Shown here: positions 1 to 7,486 of the stretch, in pieces
Layout of the letters: every line of letters begins with the position of its first letter
Position numbering within the stretch: position 1 is the stretch's first letter
Assembly: GCA_016290715.1 (NCBI GenBank)
Contig: JAEEUY010000249.1
Coordinates: 1-29,673 of the forward strand
From: Bacteroidales bacterium
GTDB taxonomy: Bacteria > Bacteroidota > Bacteroidia > Bacteroidales > WCHB1-69
Length of the DNA stretch: 29,673 nt
Direction of reading: 5' to 3'
Notes under the pieces: model-generated
Database searches by the model: none
Told to the model about the DNA's origin: nothing
The model's input: the letters and a program-made list of their open reading frames with translations, nothing else
Program-made: the position numbers and the translations under genes

Positions 1-19
1 CAATATTCAAAAAAATGTG

Positions 20-27
20 TAATTTTG
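20..27 (+). promoter_or_regulatory. -7 promoter element of tRNA-Cys
   Basis: TAATTTTG matches the Bacteroidota TAnnTTTG -7 consensus and lies 14 bases before the tRNA-Cys gene. The matching -33 element would fall before the start of the window, so only half of the promoter can be judged. Confidence 0.5.
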
Positions 28-41
28 CAGCCTCGTTTGTT

Positions 42-112
42 GGTCTTGTGGCCGAGGGGTTAGGCGCCGGTCTGCAAAACCGTTTACAGCGGTTCGAATC
101 CGCTCGAGACCT
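42..112 (+). tRNA. tRNA-Cys (anticodon GCA)
   Basis: The 71-base sequence folds as a cloverleaf. The acceptor stem is GGTCTTG/CGAGACC with one wobble pair, the D-stem is GCC/GGC, the anticodon loop is CTGCAAA with anticodon GCA, and the T-arm is AGCGG-TTCGAAT-CCGCT. The discriminator base is U, as expected for tRNA-Cys. The 3' CCA is not encoded. The outermost anticodon-stem pair is a C-T mismatch, a minor irregularity. The gene has its own -7 element upstream and an intrinsic terminator just downstream. Confidence 0.95.
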
Positions 113-119
113 CAATCAT

Positions 120-151
120 AACCTGTTGTATTATTTACAATGGGTTTTTTT
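120..151 (+). terminator. Intrinsic terminator of tRNA-Cys, abutting aroK
   Basis: An 11-bp stem pairs 120-130 (AACCTGTTGTA) with 136-146 (TACAATGGGTT), with two G-T wobbles, around a 5-base loop. A run of seven T residues covers 145-151. This is a classic rho-independent terminator for the tRNA transcript. The aroK start codon lies only 5 bases after the T-run. Confidence 0.75.
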
Positions 152-155
152 ATTT

Positions 156-671
156 ATGGCTCGCATTGTTTTAGTCGGTTTCCCGGGTTCCGGAAAAAGT
201 ACAATAGGGAAGAAAATTGCTTCGAAACTTCATTATGATTTTTATGATTTGGATGAGGTTTTTGAGCACAATTATCATATTTCAATTGAAAATTTCTTTG
301 AAAAATATGATGAGAATGCTTTTCGAATTTGTGAACGCATTTTGATGTCGGAACTTTTAAGGAAGGAAAATTGTGTTATTTCTACTGGAGGAGGCACCCC
401 TTGCTTCTTTGATACGATGGATAACATTATAGAATCATCTATTTCAGTTTATATCAAATTATCACATAAATCATTAGTATATAGATTGTTGAACTCACAT
501 AAGGTGCGACCTTTAATCAAAAATAAAAGTGAAGAAGAACTCATGCGATTTGTAGAGGAGCAGATGAGCCAAAGAGAAGGTTACTATTTGCGTTCACACT
601 TCATTTTTAATGGCGAAAGCATTGATATTGCGCAGGTTATAAATACATTGAAAGAGCATTGCTCTTTATGA
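156..671 (+). CDS. aroK: Shikimate kinase
   Basis: A cytoplasmic kinase that uses ATP to phosphorylate shikimate at the 3-hydroxyl, the fifth step of chorismate and aromatic amino-acid synthesis. The 171-aa product has the usual length. It shows Walker A GFPGSGKST at residues 8-16, the substrate-binding DLD at 31-33, R57 in the FR..E motif, the shikimate-binding GGGTP loop at 78-82, and the LID arginine in RPL at 118. The frame is open upstream to position 15, but that extension would translate the tRNA, so the ATG at 156 is chosen. No clear promoter is visible between the tRNA terminator and this start, so expression may depend on read-through or on a non-consensus promoter overlapping the hairpin. 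Confidence 0.95.
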   Translation: MARIVLVGFPGSGKSTIGKKIASKLHYDFYDLDEVFEHNYHISIENFFEKYDENAFRICERILMSELLRKENCVISTGGGTPCFFDTMDNIIESSISVYIKLSHKSLVYRLLNSHKVRPLIKNKSEEELMRFVEEQMSQREGYYLRSHFIFNGESIDIAQVINTLKEHCSL

Positions 672-717
672 TTTTGTATAAAGAAAAAGTTGGGAAAGGG
701 ACGTGAGGAGAAAAATG

Positions 718-789
718 TAGCCCCGCCGGGAATCGAACCCGAATTTAAAGTTTAGGAAACTTTCGTTCTATCCATTGAACTACAGGGCC
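718..789 (-). tRNA. tRNA-Arg (anticodon CCT)
   Basis: Read on the minus strand, 72 bases form a cloverleaf. The acceptor stem is GGCCCTG/CGGGGCT with wobble pairs, the D-stem is GTTC/GAAC, the anticodon arm is AAAGT-TTCCTAA-ACTTT with anticodon CCT (reads AGG), and the T-arm carries GGTTCGATTCC. The discriminator base is A. The 3' CCA is not encoded. A T-rich tract follows within a few bases of the 3' end on the minus strand and could assist termination. Confidence 0.95.
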
Positions 790-800
790 ATTTTGGGGTG

Positions 801-808
801 CAAAAATA
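801..808 (-). promoter_or_regulatory. -7 promoter element of tRNA-Arg
   Basis: On the minus strand this reads TATTTTTG, a match to TAnnTTTG, placed 11 bases before the first tRNA base. No good -33 element was found. It faces away from the ybeY promoter, which begins only about 10 bases further on. Confidence 0.5.
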
Positions 809-816
809 CAAACTTT

Positions 817-845
817 TTTGATAACTTTTTTTTTATGTACCTTTG
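817..845 (+). promoter_or_regulatory. Promoter of ybeY
   Basis: TTTG at 817-820 and TACCTTTG at 838-845, separated by 17 bases, resemble the Bacteroidota -33/-7 pair. Transcription would begin near 851, about 12 bases before the ATG at 863. This supports that start over the upstream in-frame ATG at 818, which would lie inside the promoter. Confidence 0.6.
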
Positions 846-862
846 CCGCAAAATTTTTACTC

Positions 863-1294
863 ATGATCGTTTTTAATTCACTGACGGATTTTGTCTTGAA
901 ATCAAAGCTATTTCATAAGAAATGGATAAAGGCAGTGGCGGAAGCTGAAGGGTATCAAGTGGCGGATATCAGTTACATTTTTTGTGACGATGACTATTTA
1001 TTGGAATTGAATAAGAAGTATCTGAATCATGATACTTTAACTGATATTATCACCTTCGATTATGTTGAAGGAACGCACCTGTCTGGAGATATATACATAA
1101 GCATTGAGCGTGTGAGAGAAAATGCCAACATCTTCGATCAATCGTTTGAACGGGAATTGCATAGGGTGCTTGCCCATGGCATTTTGCATCTGTGCGGATA
1201 CAAAGATAAAAGTAAAAGCGATTCCAAGTTGATGCGGCAGAAAGAAGAAGAGTCTATCGCACGTTATGAAAATATGCAATTTAATTATAAATAA
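863..1294 (+). CDS. ybeY: Endoribonuclease YbeY (rRNA maturation factor)
   Basis: A single-strand RNA endonuclease of the UPF0054 family, involved in 16S rRNA 3'-end maturation and ribosome quality control. The 143-aa product has normal family length. The metal-binding motif is HGILHLCGYKDK near the C-terminus. The first two histidines are present, but the position of the usual third histidine is an aspartate. To my recollection this is common in Bacteroidota members and Asp can ligand a metal. The start at 863 is preferred because a -7 element lies just upstream; an in-frame ATG at 818 would overlap the promoter. mnmG follows 44 bases downstream. Confidence 0.92.
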   Translation: MIVFNSLTDFVLKSKLFHKKWIKAVAEAEGYQVADISYIFCDDDYLLELNKKYLNHDTLTDIITFDYVEGTHLSGDIYISIERVRENANIFDQSFERELHRVLAHGILHLCGYKDKSKSDSKLMRQKEEESIARYENMQFNYK

Positions 1295-1338
1295 AAGATT
1301 ATAAGCACTTTATATAAAATTTTCACGTGAAAACGACG

Positions 1339-3225
1339 ATGAATAATGATAATTATGATGTGATAGTAGTAGGCGCTGGCCATGCCGGGTGTGAAGCTGC
1401 GGTTGCTGCTTCTAAATTAGGCTGTCAAACGCTTCTTATTACCATGAACATGTATCTGATTGCTCAGATGTCGTGCAACCCTGCCATCGGAGGGATAGCG
1501 AAAGGACAAATTGTTCGTGAAATTGATGCCTTGGGCGGTATGACAGGAATCGTAACCGACCATACAATGATTCAATTTAGAATGTTGAACAGATCAAAAG
1601 GACCGGCGATGTGGAGCCCACGGGCACAATGTGATAAGCAATCCTTCTCCTTGTATTGGAAATCTATTTTGGAAAAACAACAGCGTCTTCATCTGCGCCA
1701 AGATGTCGTCTCTTCTCTTATCATTGAGGGAAATCATGTGACGGGCGTAAAAACAATTTCCGACAAGACTATTTATGCACAAAAGGTCATTATTACTGCC
1801 GGCACTTTCTTGAATGGGAGAATACATATCGGGGAAGTGAATTTTGCCGGAGGAAGACTCGGAGAGATGAACGCTCCGTATTTGTCAGATCAATTACAGA
1901 ATGCGGGAATCAAGACCGCCAAATTGAAAACAGGTACTCCTGTTAGGATTGATGGAAGAACGGTCGATTTCTCTAAAATGACAGAACAAAAAGGAGACGA
2001 GAATCCAGAGAAATTCTCATTTACAGATACCCCTCCCCTGACTGACCAAATGAGTTGTTTCATTACCTATACCAATGAAACAACCCACGATATTCTTAAA
2101 ACAGGTTTCCAATTCTCACCGATGTTCCAAGGTAGAATACAAGGGGTCGGACCGCGTTATTGCCCCTCCATAGAAGACAAAATAGAGCGGTTTTCCGATA
2201 AGAACCGCCACCAATTGTTTTTGGAACCAGAAGGAAGGCATACTTATGAGTATTATCTTAACGGCTTTTCTTCCTCACTCCCCGAAAAGGTGCAAATAGA
2301 TGCGCTTCATACCATCCCCGGCTTGGAAAATGCTACAGTCCTTAAACCTGGATATGCCATTGAATACGACTACTTCGATCCTACACAACTTCAGTTTTCT
2401 TTGGAATCACGCGTATTGTCCAATCTCTATTTGGCCGGCCAAGTAAATGGGACAACAGGATACGAAGAAGCCGCTTGCCAAGGATTGATGGCGGGAATTA
2501 ATGCCGCCCGCGCAGTCAAAAATTTAGAACCTGTCGTCTTGGGACGAAACCAAGCTTATATCGGGGTACTTATCGATGATCTTATTACAAAGGGGGTACA
2601 AGATCCGTATAGAATGTTTACTTCTCGTGCCGAATATCGGACCTTGTTACGCCAAGATAATGCAGATGTGAGATTGTCACCTGTCGCTTTTCAATGGGGA
2701 ATGATTGAACAAGAACGACTGGATAAAATGAATTTCAAATATTCAATCCAGCAATCTTTAGTCCACTATTTGCAAACTACCAATGCCGATCCGGATGAAG
2801 TGAATCCCTATTTGCAAAGCCTGAATACACCAGTTCTGACTCAAAAAATCAAATACGAAATACTTTTACGCCGCCCTCAGGTGTTTTTAAATGAGCTAAT
2901 ATCGTATTCGCCTTCTTTAAAAAACGAGGTAGTAGAACTTCACGCATCCTCACGGATTATTCAAGATGCAGAAATAGAAATAAAATATGCTGCATACGTG
3001 CAAAAAGAAGAAGAATTAGCGCACCGGATGCAAAATTTAGAAAATGTTAAAATACCTTCCGACCTCTCCTATTGTGATTTGAATTTTCTATCCAAAGAAG
3101 CACGAGAAAAATTAACCAAAATCTTGCCGATGAATTTGGGGCAAGCATCCAGAATTAGTGGAGTTAGTCCTTCAGATATTGCCTCCTTGATCATTTATTT
3201 GAATACACCGTCCGCCAAATTGTAA
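1339..3225 (+). CDS. mnmG: tRNA uridine 5-carboxymethylaminomethyl modification enzyme MnmG (GidA)
   Basis: The FAD- and NADH-dependent subunit that, with MnmE, adds the carboxymethylaminomethyl group to U34 of certain tRNAs. The 628-aa product has standard length. It starts with a Rossmann FAD motif, GAGHAGCEA at residues 12-20, then signature 1 (CNPAIGGIAKGQIVREIDA) and, in the second half, signature 2 (GYEEAACQGLMAGINAA). The C-terminal helical domain is intact. A GTG at 1327 would add four residues (MKTT); the ATG at 1339 gives the better family N-terminus. mnmE is not in the window. Confidence 0.96.
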   Translation: MNNDNYDVIVVGAGHAGCEAAVAASKLGCQTLLITMNMYLIAQMSCNPAIGGIAKGQIVREIDALGGMTGIVTDHTMIQFRMLNRSKGPAMWSPRAQCDKQSFSLYWKSILEKQQRLHLRQDVVSSLIIEGNHVTGVKTISDKTIYAQKVIITAGTFLNGRIHIGEVNFAGGRLGEMNAPYLSDQLQNAGIKTAKLKTGTPVRIDGRTVDFSKMTEQKGDENPEKFSFTDTPPLTDQMSCFITYTNETTHDILKTGFQFSPMFQGRIQGVGPRYCPSIEDKIERFSDKNRHQLFLEPEGRHTYEYYLNGFSSSLPEKVQIDALHTIPGLENATVLKPGYAIEYDYFDPTQLQFSLESRVLSNLYLAGQVNGTTGYEEAACQGLMAGINAARAVKNLEPVVLGRNQAYIGVLIDDLITKGVQDPYRMFTSRAEYRTLLRQDNADVRLSPVAFQWGMIEQERLDKMNFKYSIQQSLVHYLQTTNADPDEVNPYLQSLNTPVLTQKIKYEILLRRPQVFLNELISYSPSLKNEVVELHASSRIIQDAEIEIKYAAYVQKEEELAHRMQNLENVKIPSDLSYCDLNFLSKEAREKLTKILPMNLGQASRISGVSPSDIASLIIYLNTPSAKL

Positions 3226-3262
3226 TATATCATAATTAGTTATGTATTAAATATTTATGAAA

Positions 3263-3286
3263 AAGAGCCACTTTATAGCGGCTCTT
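3263..3286 (-). terminator. Hairpin terminator for the LytTR gene
   Basis: A perfect 7-bp stem (AAGAGCC/GGCTCTT) encloses a 10-base loop. On the minus strand it runs into TTTTT, which makes it a terminator for the minus-strand regulator. On the plus strand, the mnmG side, it is followed by a G-rich run with no T-tract, so it is less convincing in that direction. It may still limit read-through both ways between the two converging genes. Confidence 0.5.
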
Positions 3287-3373
3287 GGGGGTGGGGAATG
3301 TTTGTACTCATTTTTATTATTTCTTTGCGCTAAATCAAAGATTTTGCGTAAATACTTTAAACATAGTTAATTA

Positions 3374-4129
3374 TTATCGTCCATGAAGCAGGGTGTCTTT
3401 GAGGGCCTTTGAATATATCCGAGAAACTTTAAATCTGTGCTTTTTAATGAATACTTCCCCCTTTGTAAGGTTGTCTATTTTTTCTACATTGATGACCGTT
3501 GATTTGTTGATTCTTAAAAATTTATCATTGGGCAATAGGCTATAAAACTTTTTCAGAGTACTTGTGTGATAGCATATTTTCCCATTAGTTAATTCGATTC
3601 TTAAGCTATTTCCTGTGTTGTTTACACAAAGAATATCATCGAAATTTAATTTTGTGTTGGCCTTTTTATACTTTACGAAAATGTATCCTTTACCGGGAAT
3701 GCCAACGTTACGGCTCCCCCGATAATGCGATTTTGATTCAGCAACTCCTTGATTGTCAATAGTAAAATGTCTTACGATTCGTAATATCTTTACTATTTTT
3801 TTGTAAAATTTTTCACCATCCAATTTGGGCGTTAGAATATCAAACAAACCGTTTTCCAGTAGGGATAGTGCATTGTAAACCTTGCTGGTTATCCCAATGA
3901 TGAATGGCGGCCGCTGAAATTGATTGATAAGGTCGTTGATGTCCCATTCATTGGTGTCCAAATAGATAAACAGGATGTCTGGTTTTGTTATGCTCATTTT
4001 TTCAATGAGTTCAATTTTGTTTTTAATAACATCTGTGATTTTTACTGTGTCAAATTGATGTAATAGATCAATTAATTTGTTTTCTAAACTTTTGTCATTG
4101 ACAGTAATTATACTTTCTAGAATTTTCAT
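3374..4129 (-). CDS. LytTR-family DNA-binding regulator with degenerate receiver domain
   Basis: A 251-aa protein with two parts. Residues 1-115 resemble a response-regulator receiver in fold pattern, but the key residues are poor. The usual acidic pair is N11-D12, the expected phospho-acceptor position holds Y56 (D58 is two residues later), and the conserved Lys before Pro is T100. Residues 145-250 are a LytTR DNA-binding domain, shown by FLRINKSTVINVEKID at 204-219 and the VSRIYSKAL segment at 235-243, which match the family's RIHRSYIVN and VSRSYxK signatures. No histidine kinase gene is adjacent. The gene is transcribed away from comEC. The LytTR assignment is firm; phosphorylation-independent action is inference. 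Targets are unknown; it may control itself or comEC through the shared upstream region. Confidence 0.85.
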   Translation of the reverse strand: MKILESIITVNDKSLENKLIDLLHQFDTVKITDVIKNKIELIEKMSITKPDILFIYLDTNEWDINDLINQFQRPPFIIGITSKVYNALSLLENGLFDILTPKLDGEKFYKKIVKILRIVRHFTIDNQGVAESKSHYRGSRNVGIPGKGYIFVKYKKANTKLNFDDILCVNNTGNSLRIELTNGKICYHTSTLKKFYSLLPNDKFLRINKSTVINVEKIDNLTKGEVFIKKHRFKVSRIYSKALKDTLLHGR

Positions 4130-4148
4130 AAACTTAATATTAGTTTGA

Positions 4149-4156
4149 CAAAATTA
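4149..4156 (-). promoter_or_regulatory. -7 promoter element of the LytTR gene
   Basis: TAATTTTG on the minus strand matches TAnnTTTG and lies about 20 bases before the start codon at 4129. No -33 element at consensus spacing was found. Confidence 0.4.
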
Positions 4157-4203
4157 TGGAATATTTCGATAGTAATTACTTGATTTTCAAAAATGTGATT
4201 AAC

Positions 4204-4269
4204 TGTCAAAAGTTACGCCATTATTGTCATTTTTTGGGTTATTTTTTATTTTACTATTAAAAATTGTCA
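4204..4269 (+). repeat. Three direct TGTCA repeats between the LytTR gene and comEC
   Basis: TGTCA occurs at 4204-4208, 4225-4229 and 4265-4269. The second and third copies extend to ATTGTCA followed by a T-run. The offsets are 21 and 40 bases, close to two and four helical turns. LytTR proteins usually bind direct repeats about 21 bases apart, so this is a candidate operator. The region is very AT-rich, which weakens the case. The rest of this 253-base gap holds the two divergent promoter elements and no gene. Confidence 0.35.
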
Positions 4270-4355
4270 CTTTTTATTGCCTTTTTGCATTTTTTTGCTC
4301 AAAAACGAGGGAAAAAATTTTATTCTCATTGATATTATTTAATTCGATTAGTTTG

Positions 4356-4363
4356 TATCTTTG
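4356..4363 (+). promoter_or_regulatory. -7 promoter element of comEC
   Basis: TATCTTTG is an exact match to TAnnTTTG, 19 bases before the comEC ATG at 4383. A TTG at 4329-4331 is the only -33 candidate, and its spacing of 24 bases is longer than ideal. Confidence 0.6.
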
Positions 4364-4382
4364 AGATATAATTAATTACCCT

Positions 4383-6476
4383 ATGTACTTCTCAAACTAC
4401 CCTATTCTCAAGGTGCTCGTGCCTTACATAATTGGCATCTTTGTGGCATATTGGGGTCATAATTTACTTCCAAATATCAATATTTTAGTATTTTTAATAA
4501 TTATATTATCAATATTATTGATTATAAGTATCTTATATTCATTTTTACCCTATTCTTTCCATCAATGTGTCGTTCTCCCTCTTTTGATAGTTCCCTTTTT
4601 GATAGGTTCCTTTTTTACTTATCAAAAATATACGTTCCCCTACAAAAATGCAAATTTTGAAAATGTTGAAAATAGCGATTTTTTCACAGTTTTTGTCACT
4701 GCTCCTCCCCAAGAAAAGAAAAAAAGTGTAAAAATTTTGGTGGATATAGAAAAAAATGAGCACGGAGAACGGATGGGAAAAAGTGCTATTTTATATCTTC
4801 AAAAAAGTAGTGAGGCGCTTGCTTTAACCATAGGGGATGTTTTGCTAATACATGCTCACTTTACCCGGATTACGCCCCCAATGAATCCATATTCTTTTGA
4901 TAATCATGAGTATATGAAAAGAAAAGGAATATATTTTACTACTTATGTCCCCACTACCAATTGGCTTTATCTTCAGCACCATACGATGAAACCCTTGAAA
5001 TGTCTTGCTCATCGTTTACAGAGGTTATTTTCCTCTCTTTTTAGGAAAAATGGGCTCAATGGAGAGGAATATGCCATTATTACGGCCATTTTGTTAGGAA
5101 ATGATGAAACATTGGAACCTGAATTGAAAGCGCAATATGCCGCTGCGGGTGTGAGTCATATTCTCTGTGTCTCGGGAATGCATGTTGGGATTATCTTTAT
5201 GATAATCAACACTTTATTGCAACCATTGGATTGTTTTCCTAAATTGAAACTTTTAAAAATGATGTTTCTGATTGTTTTCATTTGGCTTTACGCTCATATC
5301 ACAGGTCTCGCGCCATCTGTGATGCGGGCGGCAACCATGTTCACTTTCGTGATATTTGGGCAACAATTGAACTATCGGACGGATGTTTTTCATAGTCTTT
5401 TCGCTTCGTTATTTTTCTTATTGATAATCAATCCATTACTTATTTTCGAAATCGGCTTTCAAATGAGTTATCTTGCAGTATTTGGCATTGTATTGATACA
5501 ACCGAGGATAGCAAATCTATGGAAAGTCAAGAACAAAATAGGAAAATATTTTTGGGATTTGATAACGGTTTCTTGTGCAGCTCAAATTGCCACCGCACCC
5601 TTGTCTGTCTATTATTTTGGTCAATTTCCTAATTATTTTTTGCTGTCCAATTTAGCCGTTATTTCCCTTTCTTTTGTTATTGTCATAAGTGGGGTTGTGG
5701 TACTTATATTTTCATGGTGCACATGGGTGGTGTCCTTTTTCGGAATGATATTGTCCATGGAAATTAAAATGATGAATGGAATCATTGCATTTATTAATAC
5801 TCTGCCATATTCTGTCACAGATATGCTCTTCCTTCAATTTTATCAGGTTGTGTTAATTTATGGCATGATATTTTTCATTTTTTTATTTTTTATAAAGAAA
5901 AATAAGTATTTGAAATATTGTAGTTTATCTACTATTTTACTCCTTGGAGTTTCTCTCTTATACGAAAAAAATAAGACTGATAATTTTAGCAATATAGTGA
6001 TATATTCGGCGGAAAAGTCCACCGCTTTACATTTGGTCAGTGGTCATTCTGCTTATTTATTGTTGGATTCATTAAGTAAAAATTCGCCAGCATTTTACAA
6101 TTTCAATGTGAAAAATTTTGAGAGAATGCAACAAATTAGGAGTCAATATGTTGATATTGATACAAATGAGTTTTTTGCCCCAAATCTCTTGAAATTGCGC
6201 AACTTTATTGTTTTTCAAAATCAGAAAATATTTGTTTTATCGGGGAAACAAAAGCTATTCCCAAGCAATAATAAAATGAAAATCAATACGTTATATGTTA
6301 GAAATAACGCAAGAATCCCCTTCTCAAAACTTTTGTCATCAATACAGTTTGATAATGTCGTTGTTGATGGCTCGAATTCCCCCTTTTATGAAAAATCTTG
6401 GTGCGATTCTTGTTTGAAATACCAAATCCCGTGCTACTCTACAAGAAAATCAGGTTATTTATGCCTGATTCCTTAG
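4383..6476 (+). CDS. comEC: ComEC/Rec2-family competence DNA channel
   Basis: An inner-membrane protein that imports single-stranded DNA during natural transformation. The 697-aa product begins with hydrophobic segments, followed by a soluble OB-like (DUF4131) region at about 80-200. The multi-span competence domain runs from about 220 to 520 and carries the diagnostic GVSHILCVSGMHVGI motif and the APSVMRA motif. Residues from about 530 to the end are soluble and align loosely with the metallo-beta-lactamase-like domain of longer ComEC proteins (LLLDS, then VVVDGSNSP). The metal-binding HxHxDH motif is absent, so that domain is likely not a nuclease. A -7 element precedes the start. The next gene, bamD, has its own -7 element. 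Confidence 0.92.
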   Translation: MYFSNYPILKVLVPYIIGIFVAYWGHNLLPNINILVFLIIILSILLIISILYSFLPYSFHQCVVLPLLIVPFLIGSFFTYQKYTFPYKNANFENVENSDFFTVFVTAPPQEKKKSVKILVDIEKNEHGERMGKSAILYLQKSSEALALTIGDVLLIHAHFTRITPPMNPYSFDNHEYMKRKGIYFTTYVPTTNWLYLQHHTMKPLKCLAHRLQRLFSSLFRKNGLNGEEYAIITAILLGNDETLEPELKAQYAAAGVSHILCVSGMHVGIIFMIINTLLQPLDCFPKLKLLKMMFLIVFIWLYAHITGLAPSVMRAATMFTFVIFGQQLNYRTDVFHSLFASLFFLLIINPLLIFEIGFQMSYLAVFGIVLIQPRIANLWKVKNKIGKYFWDLITVSCAAQIATAPLSVYYFGQFPNYFLLSNLAVISLSFVIVISGVVVLIFSWCTWVVSFFGMILSMEIKMMNGIIAFINTLPYSVTDMLFLQFYQVVLIYGMIFFIFLFFIKKNKYLKYCSLSTILLLGVSLLYEKNKTDNFSNIVIYSAEKSTALHLVSGHSAYLLLDSLSKNSPAFYNFNVKNFERMQQIRSQYVDIDTNEFFAPNLLKLRNFIVFQNQKIFVLSGKQKLFPSNNKMKINTLYVRNNARIPFSKLLSSIQFDNVVVDGSNSPFYEKSWCDSCLKYQIPCYSTRKSGYLCLIP

Positions 6477-6492
6477 AATTAAAAAAAAATTG

Positions 6493-6500
6493 TAACTTTG
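6493..6500 (+). promoter_or_regulatory. -7 promoter element of the bamD operon
   Basis: TAACTTTG matches TAnnTTTG and begins 17 bases after the comEC stop and 18 bases before the bamD ATG at 6518. It rules out the longer open frame starting at 6398 as the real N-terminus. A clear -33 element is not seen. Confidence 0.6.
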
Positions 6501-6517
6501 CCATCTTGAATAAATAT

Positions 6518-7486
6518 ATGCAAATATATCGTAAAATATTGATTTTAACGGTTTTATGTCTCGTTTGTGGACTGGCATCGCAAGCGAGTAGGGGAGAATT
6601 ATACGAAAATTTCTGCTGTTTTTCTGCTGTACAGGAACATTTTTCGTCTGATTCCTTTAAAAAGCCGAAAAAAAATAGCCCATATACATCCAGTAAATCT
6701 AATAATAAGAAAGTTACCTTTGAAACTTTTGAGCAAAATTATGAGCGTGCCTGCTATTATTATGAAAAACAGTCTTTCCTAACAGCCGCCCGTATTTTTG
6801 AAGAGTTATACCCTCTCTCTTTAGGTACTCCCCGCGCTGATACAATACTATTCCTTTTCGCAGATTGTTATTATCAAAATAGAGATTATGAAATGGCTGC
6901 TTTCCATTTCAAGGAATATGCCAATCGCTATACGGCCAGTCCAAGGGCAGAAGAAGCCTATTTTAATGCAATTCGTTCAATATCAATGCTTTCTCCAGAT
7001 TATAGTTTGGATCAAACGGAAACGTATTATGTAATTGAGGAAATTGAGAATTTTGTACGACTCTATCCCAATAGCCGATTTATGCCCAATTGCAATAAAT
7101 TATTGGATGAAATGCGCGATAAATTGGCGAAAAAATCTTATGAAATACTTAAATTGTATTATGTTACAGAAAATTACGCTTCTGTGCAGGTTTTAGCTCG
7201 CAATTTTTTTAAGGAATATGCTTATTCCCAATATGCTGATGATGCCTATTTGATATTAGTGAAAAACAACTTTGAATATGCCCAACATAGTGTGGAAAAA
7301 AGAAAAGTGGAAAGATATAATGCTTGTATTGAGGCATTTAAAACCATGGAAATCAATCATCCCTATTCCTCATTATTAGTAGAAGCACGGAAAGTAGCCG
7401 ATGAAGCACAAATAAGGTTAACAAAAAAAGAAAATATATCTAACAAGAAATTAAAAAATAATGAAGACAGACTTAAAAAAGAGTAA
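6518..7486 (+). CDS. bamD: BamD-like outer membrane assembly protein (TPR)
   Basis: A component of the BAM complex that folds beta-barrel proteins into the outer membrane. The 322-aa product has a hydrophobic signal peptide at 4-20, a linker at about 25-65 rich in Ser, Lys and Asn, then TPR-like helices from about 70 to 310 (for example FEELYPLSLGTPRADTILF and MAAFHFKEYANRYTASPRA). The Bacteroidota signature runs LDQTETY, then FVRLYPNSRF, then AQHSVEKRKVERY. The signal peptide contains C14 and C17, but neither sits in a canonical lipobox (Val or Leu at -1), so lipidation is doubtful. The start at 6518 follows from the -7 element. The gene overlaps rpoZ by 26 bases, and the order bamD-rpoZ-coaBC-DUF4835-recN is typical for this phylum. 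Confidence 0.85.
   Translation: MQIYRKILILTVLCLVCGLASQASRGELYENFCCFSAVQEHFSSDSFKKPKKNSPYTSSKSNNKKVTFETFEQNYERACYYYEKQSFLTAARIFEELYPLSLGTPRADTILFLFADCYYQNRDYEMAAFHFKEYANRYTASPRAEEAYFNAIRSISMLSPDYSLDQTETYYVIEEIENFVRLYPNSRFMPNCNKLLDEMRDKLAKKSYEILKLYYVTENYASVQVLARNFFKEYAYSQYADDAYLILVKNNFEYAQHSVEKRKVERYNACIEAFKTMEINHPYSSLLVEARKVADEAQIRLTKKENISNKKLKNNEDRLKKE

Noticed and set aside
15..155. N-terminal extension of shikimate kinase to the upstream ATG
   Set aside because: It would translate the tRNA-Cys gene and its terminator; the family N-terminus begins at the ATG at 156.
4230..4330. Possible small RNA or replication origin in the AT-rich gap
   Set aside because: The stretch is T-rich without a stable fold, DnaA-box cluster or iterons; promoter and operator sequences explain it well enough.
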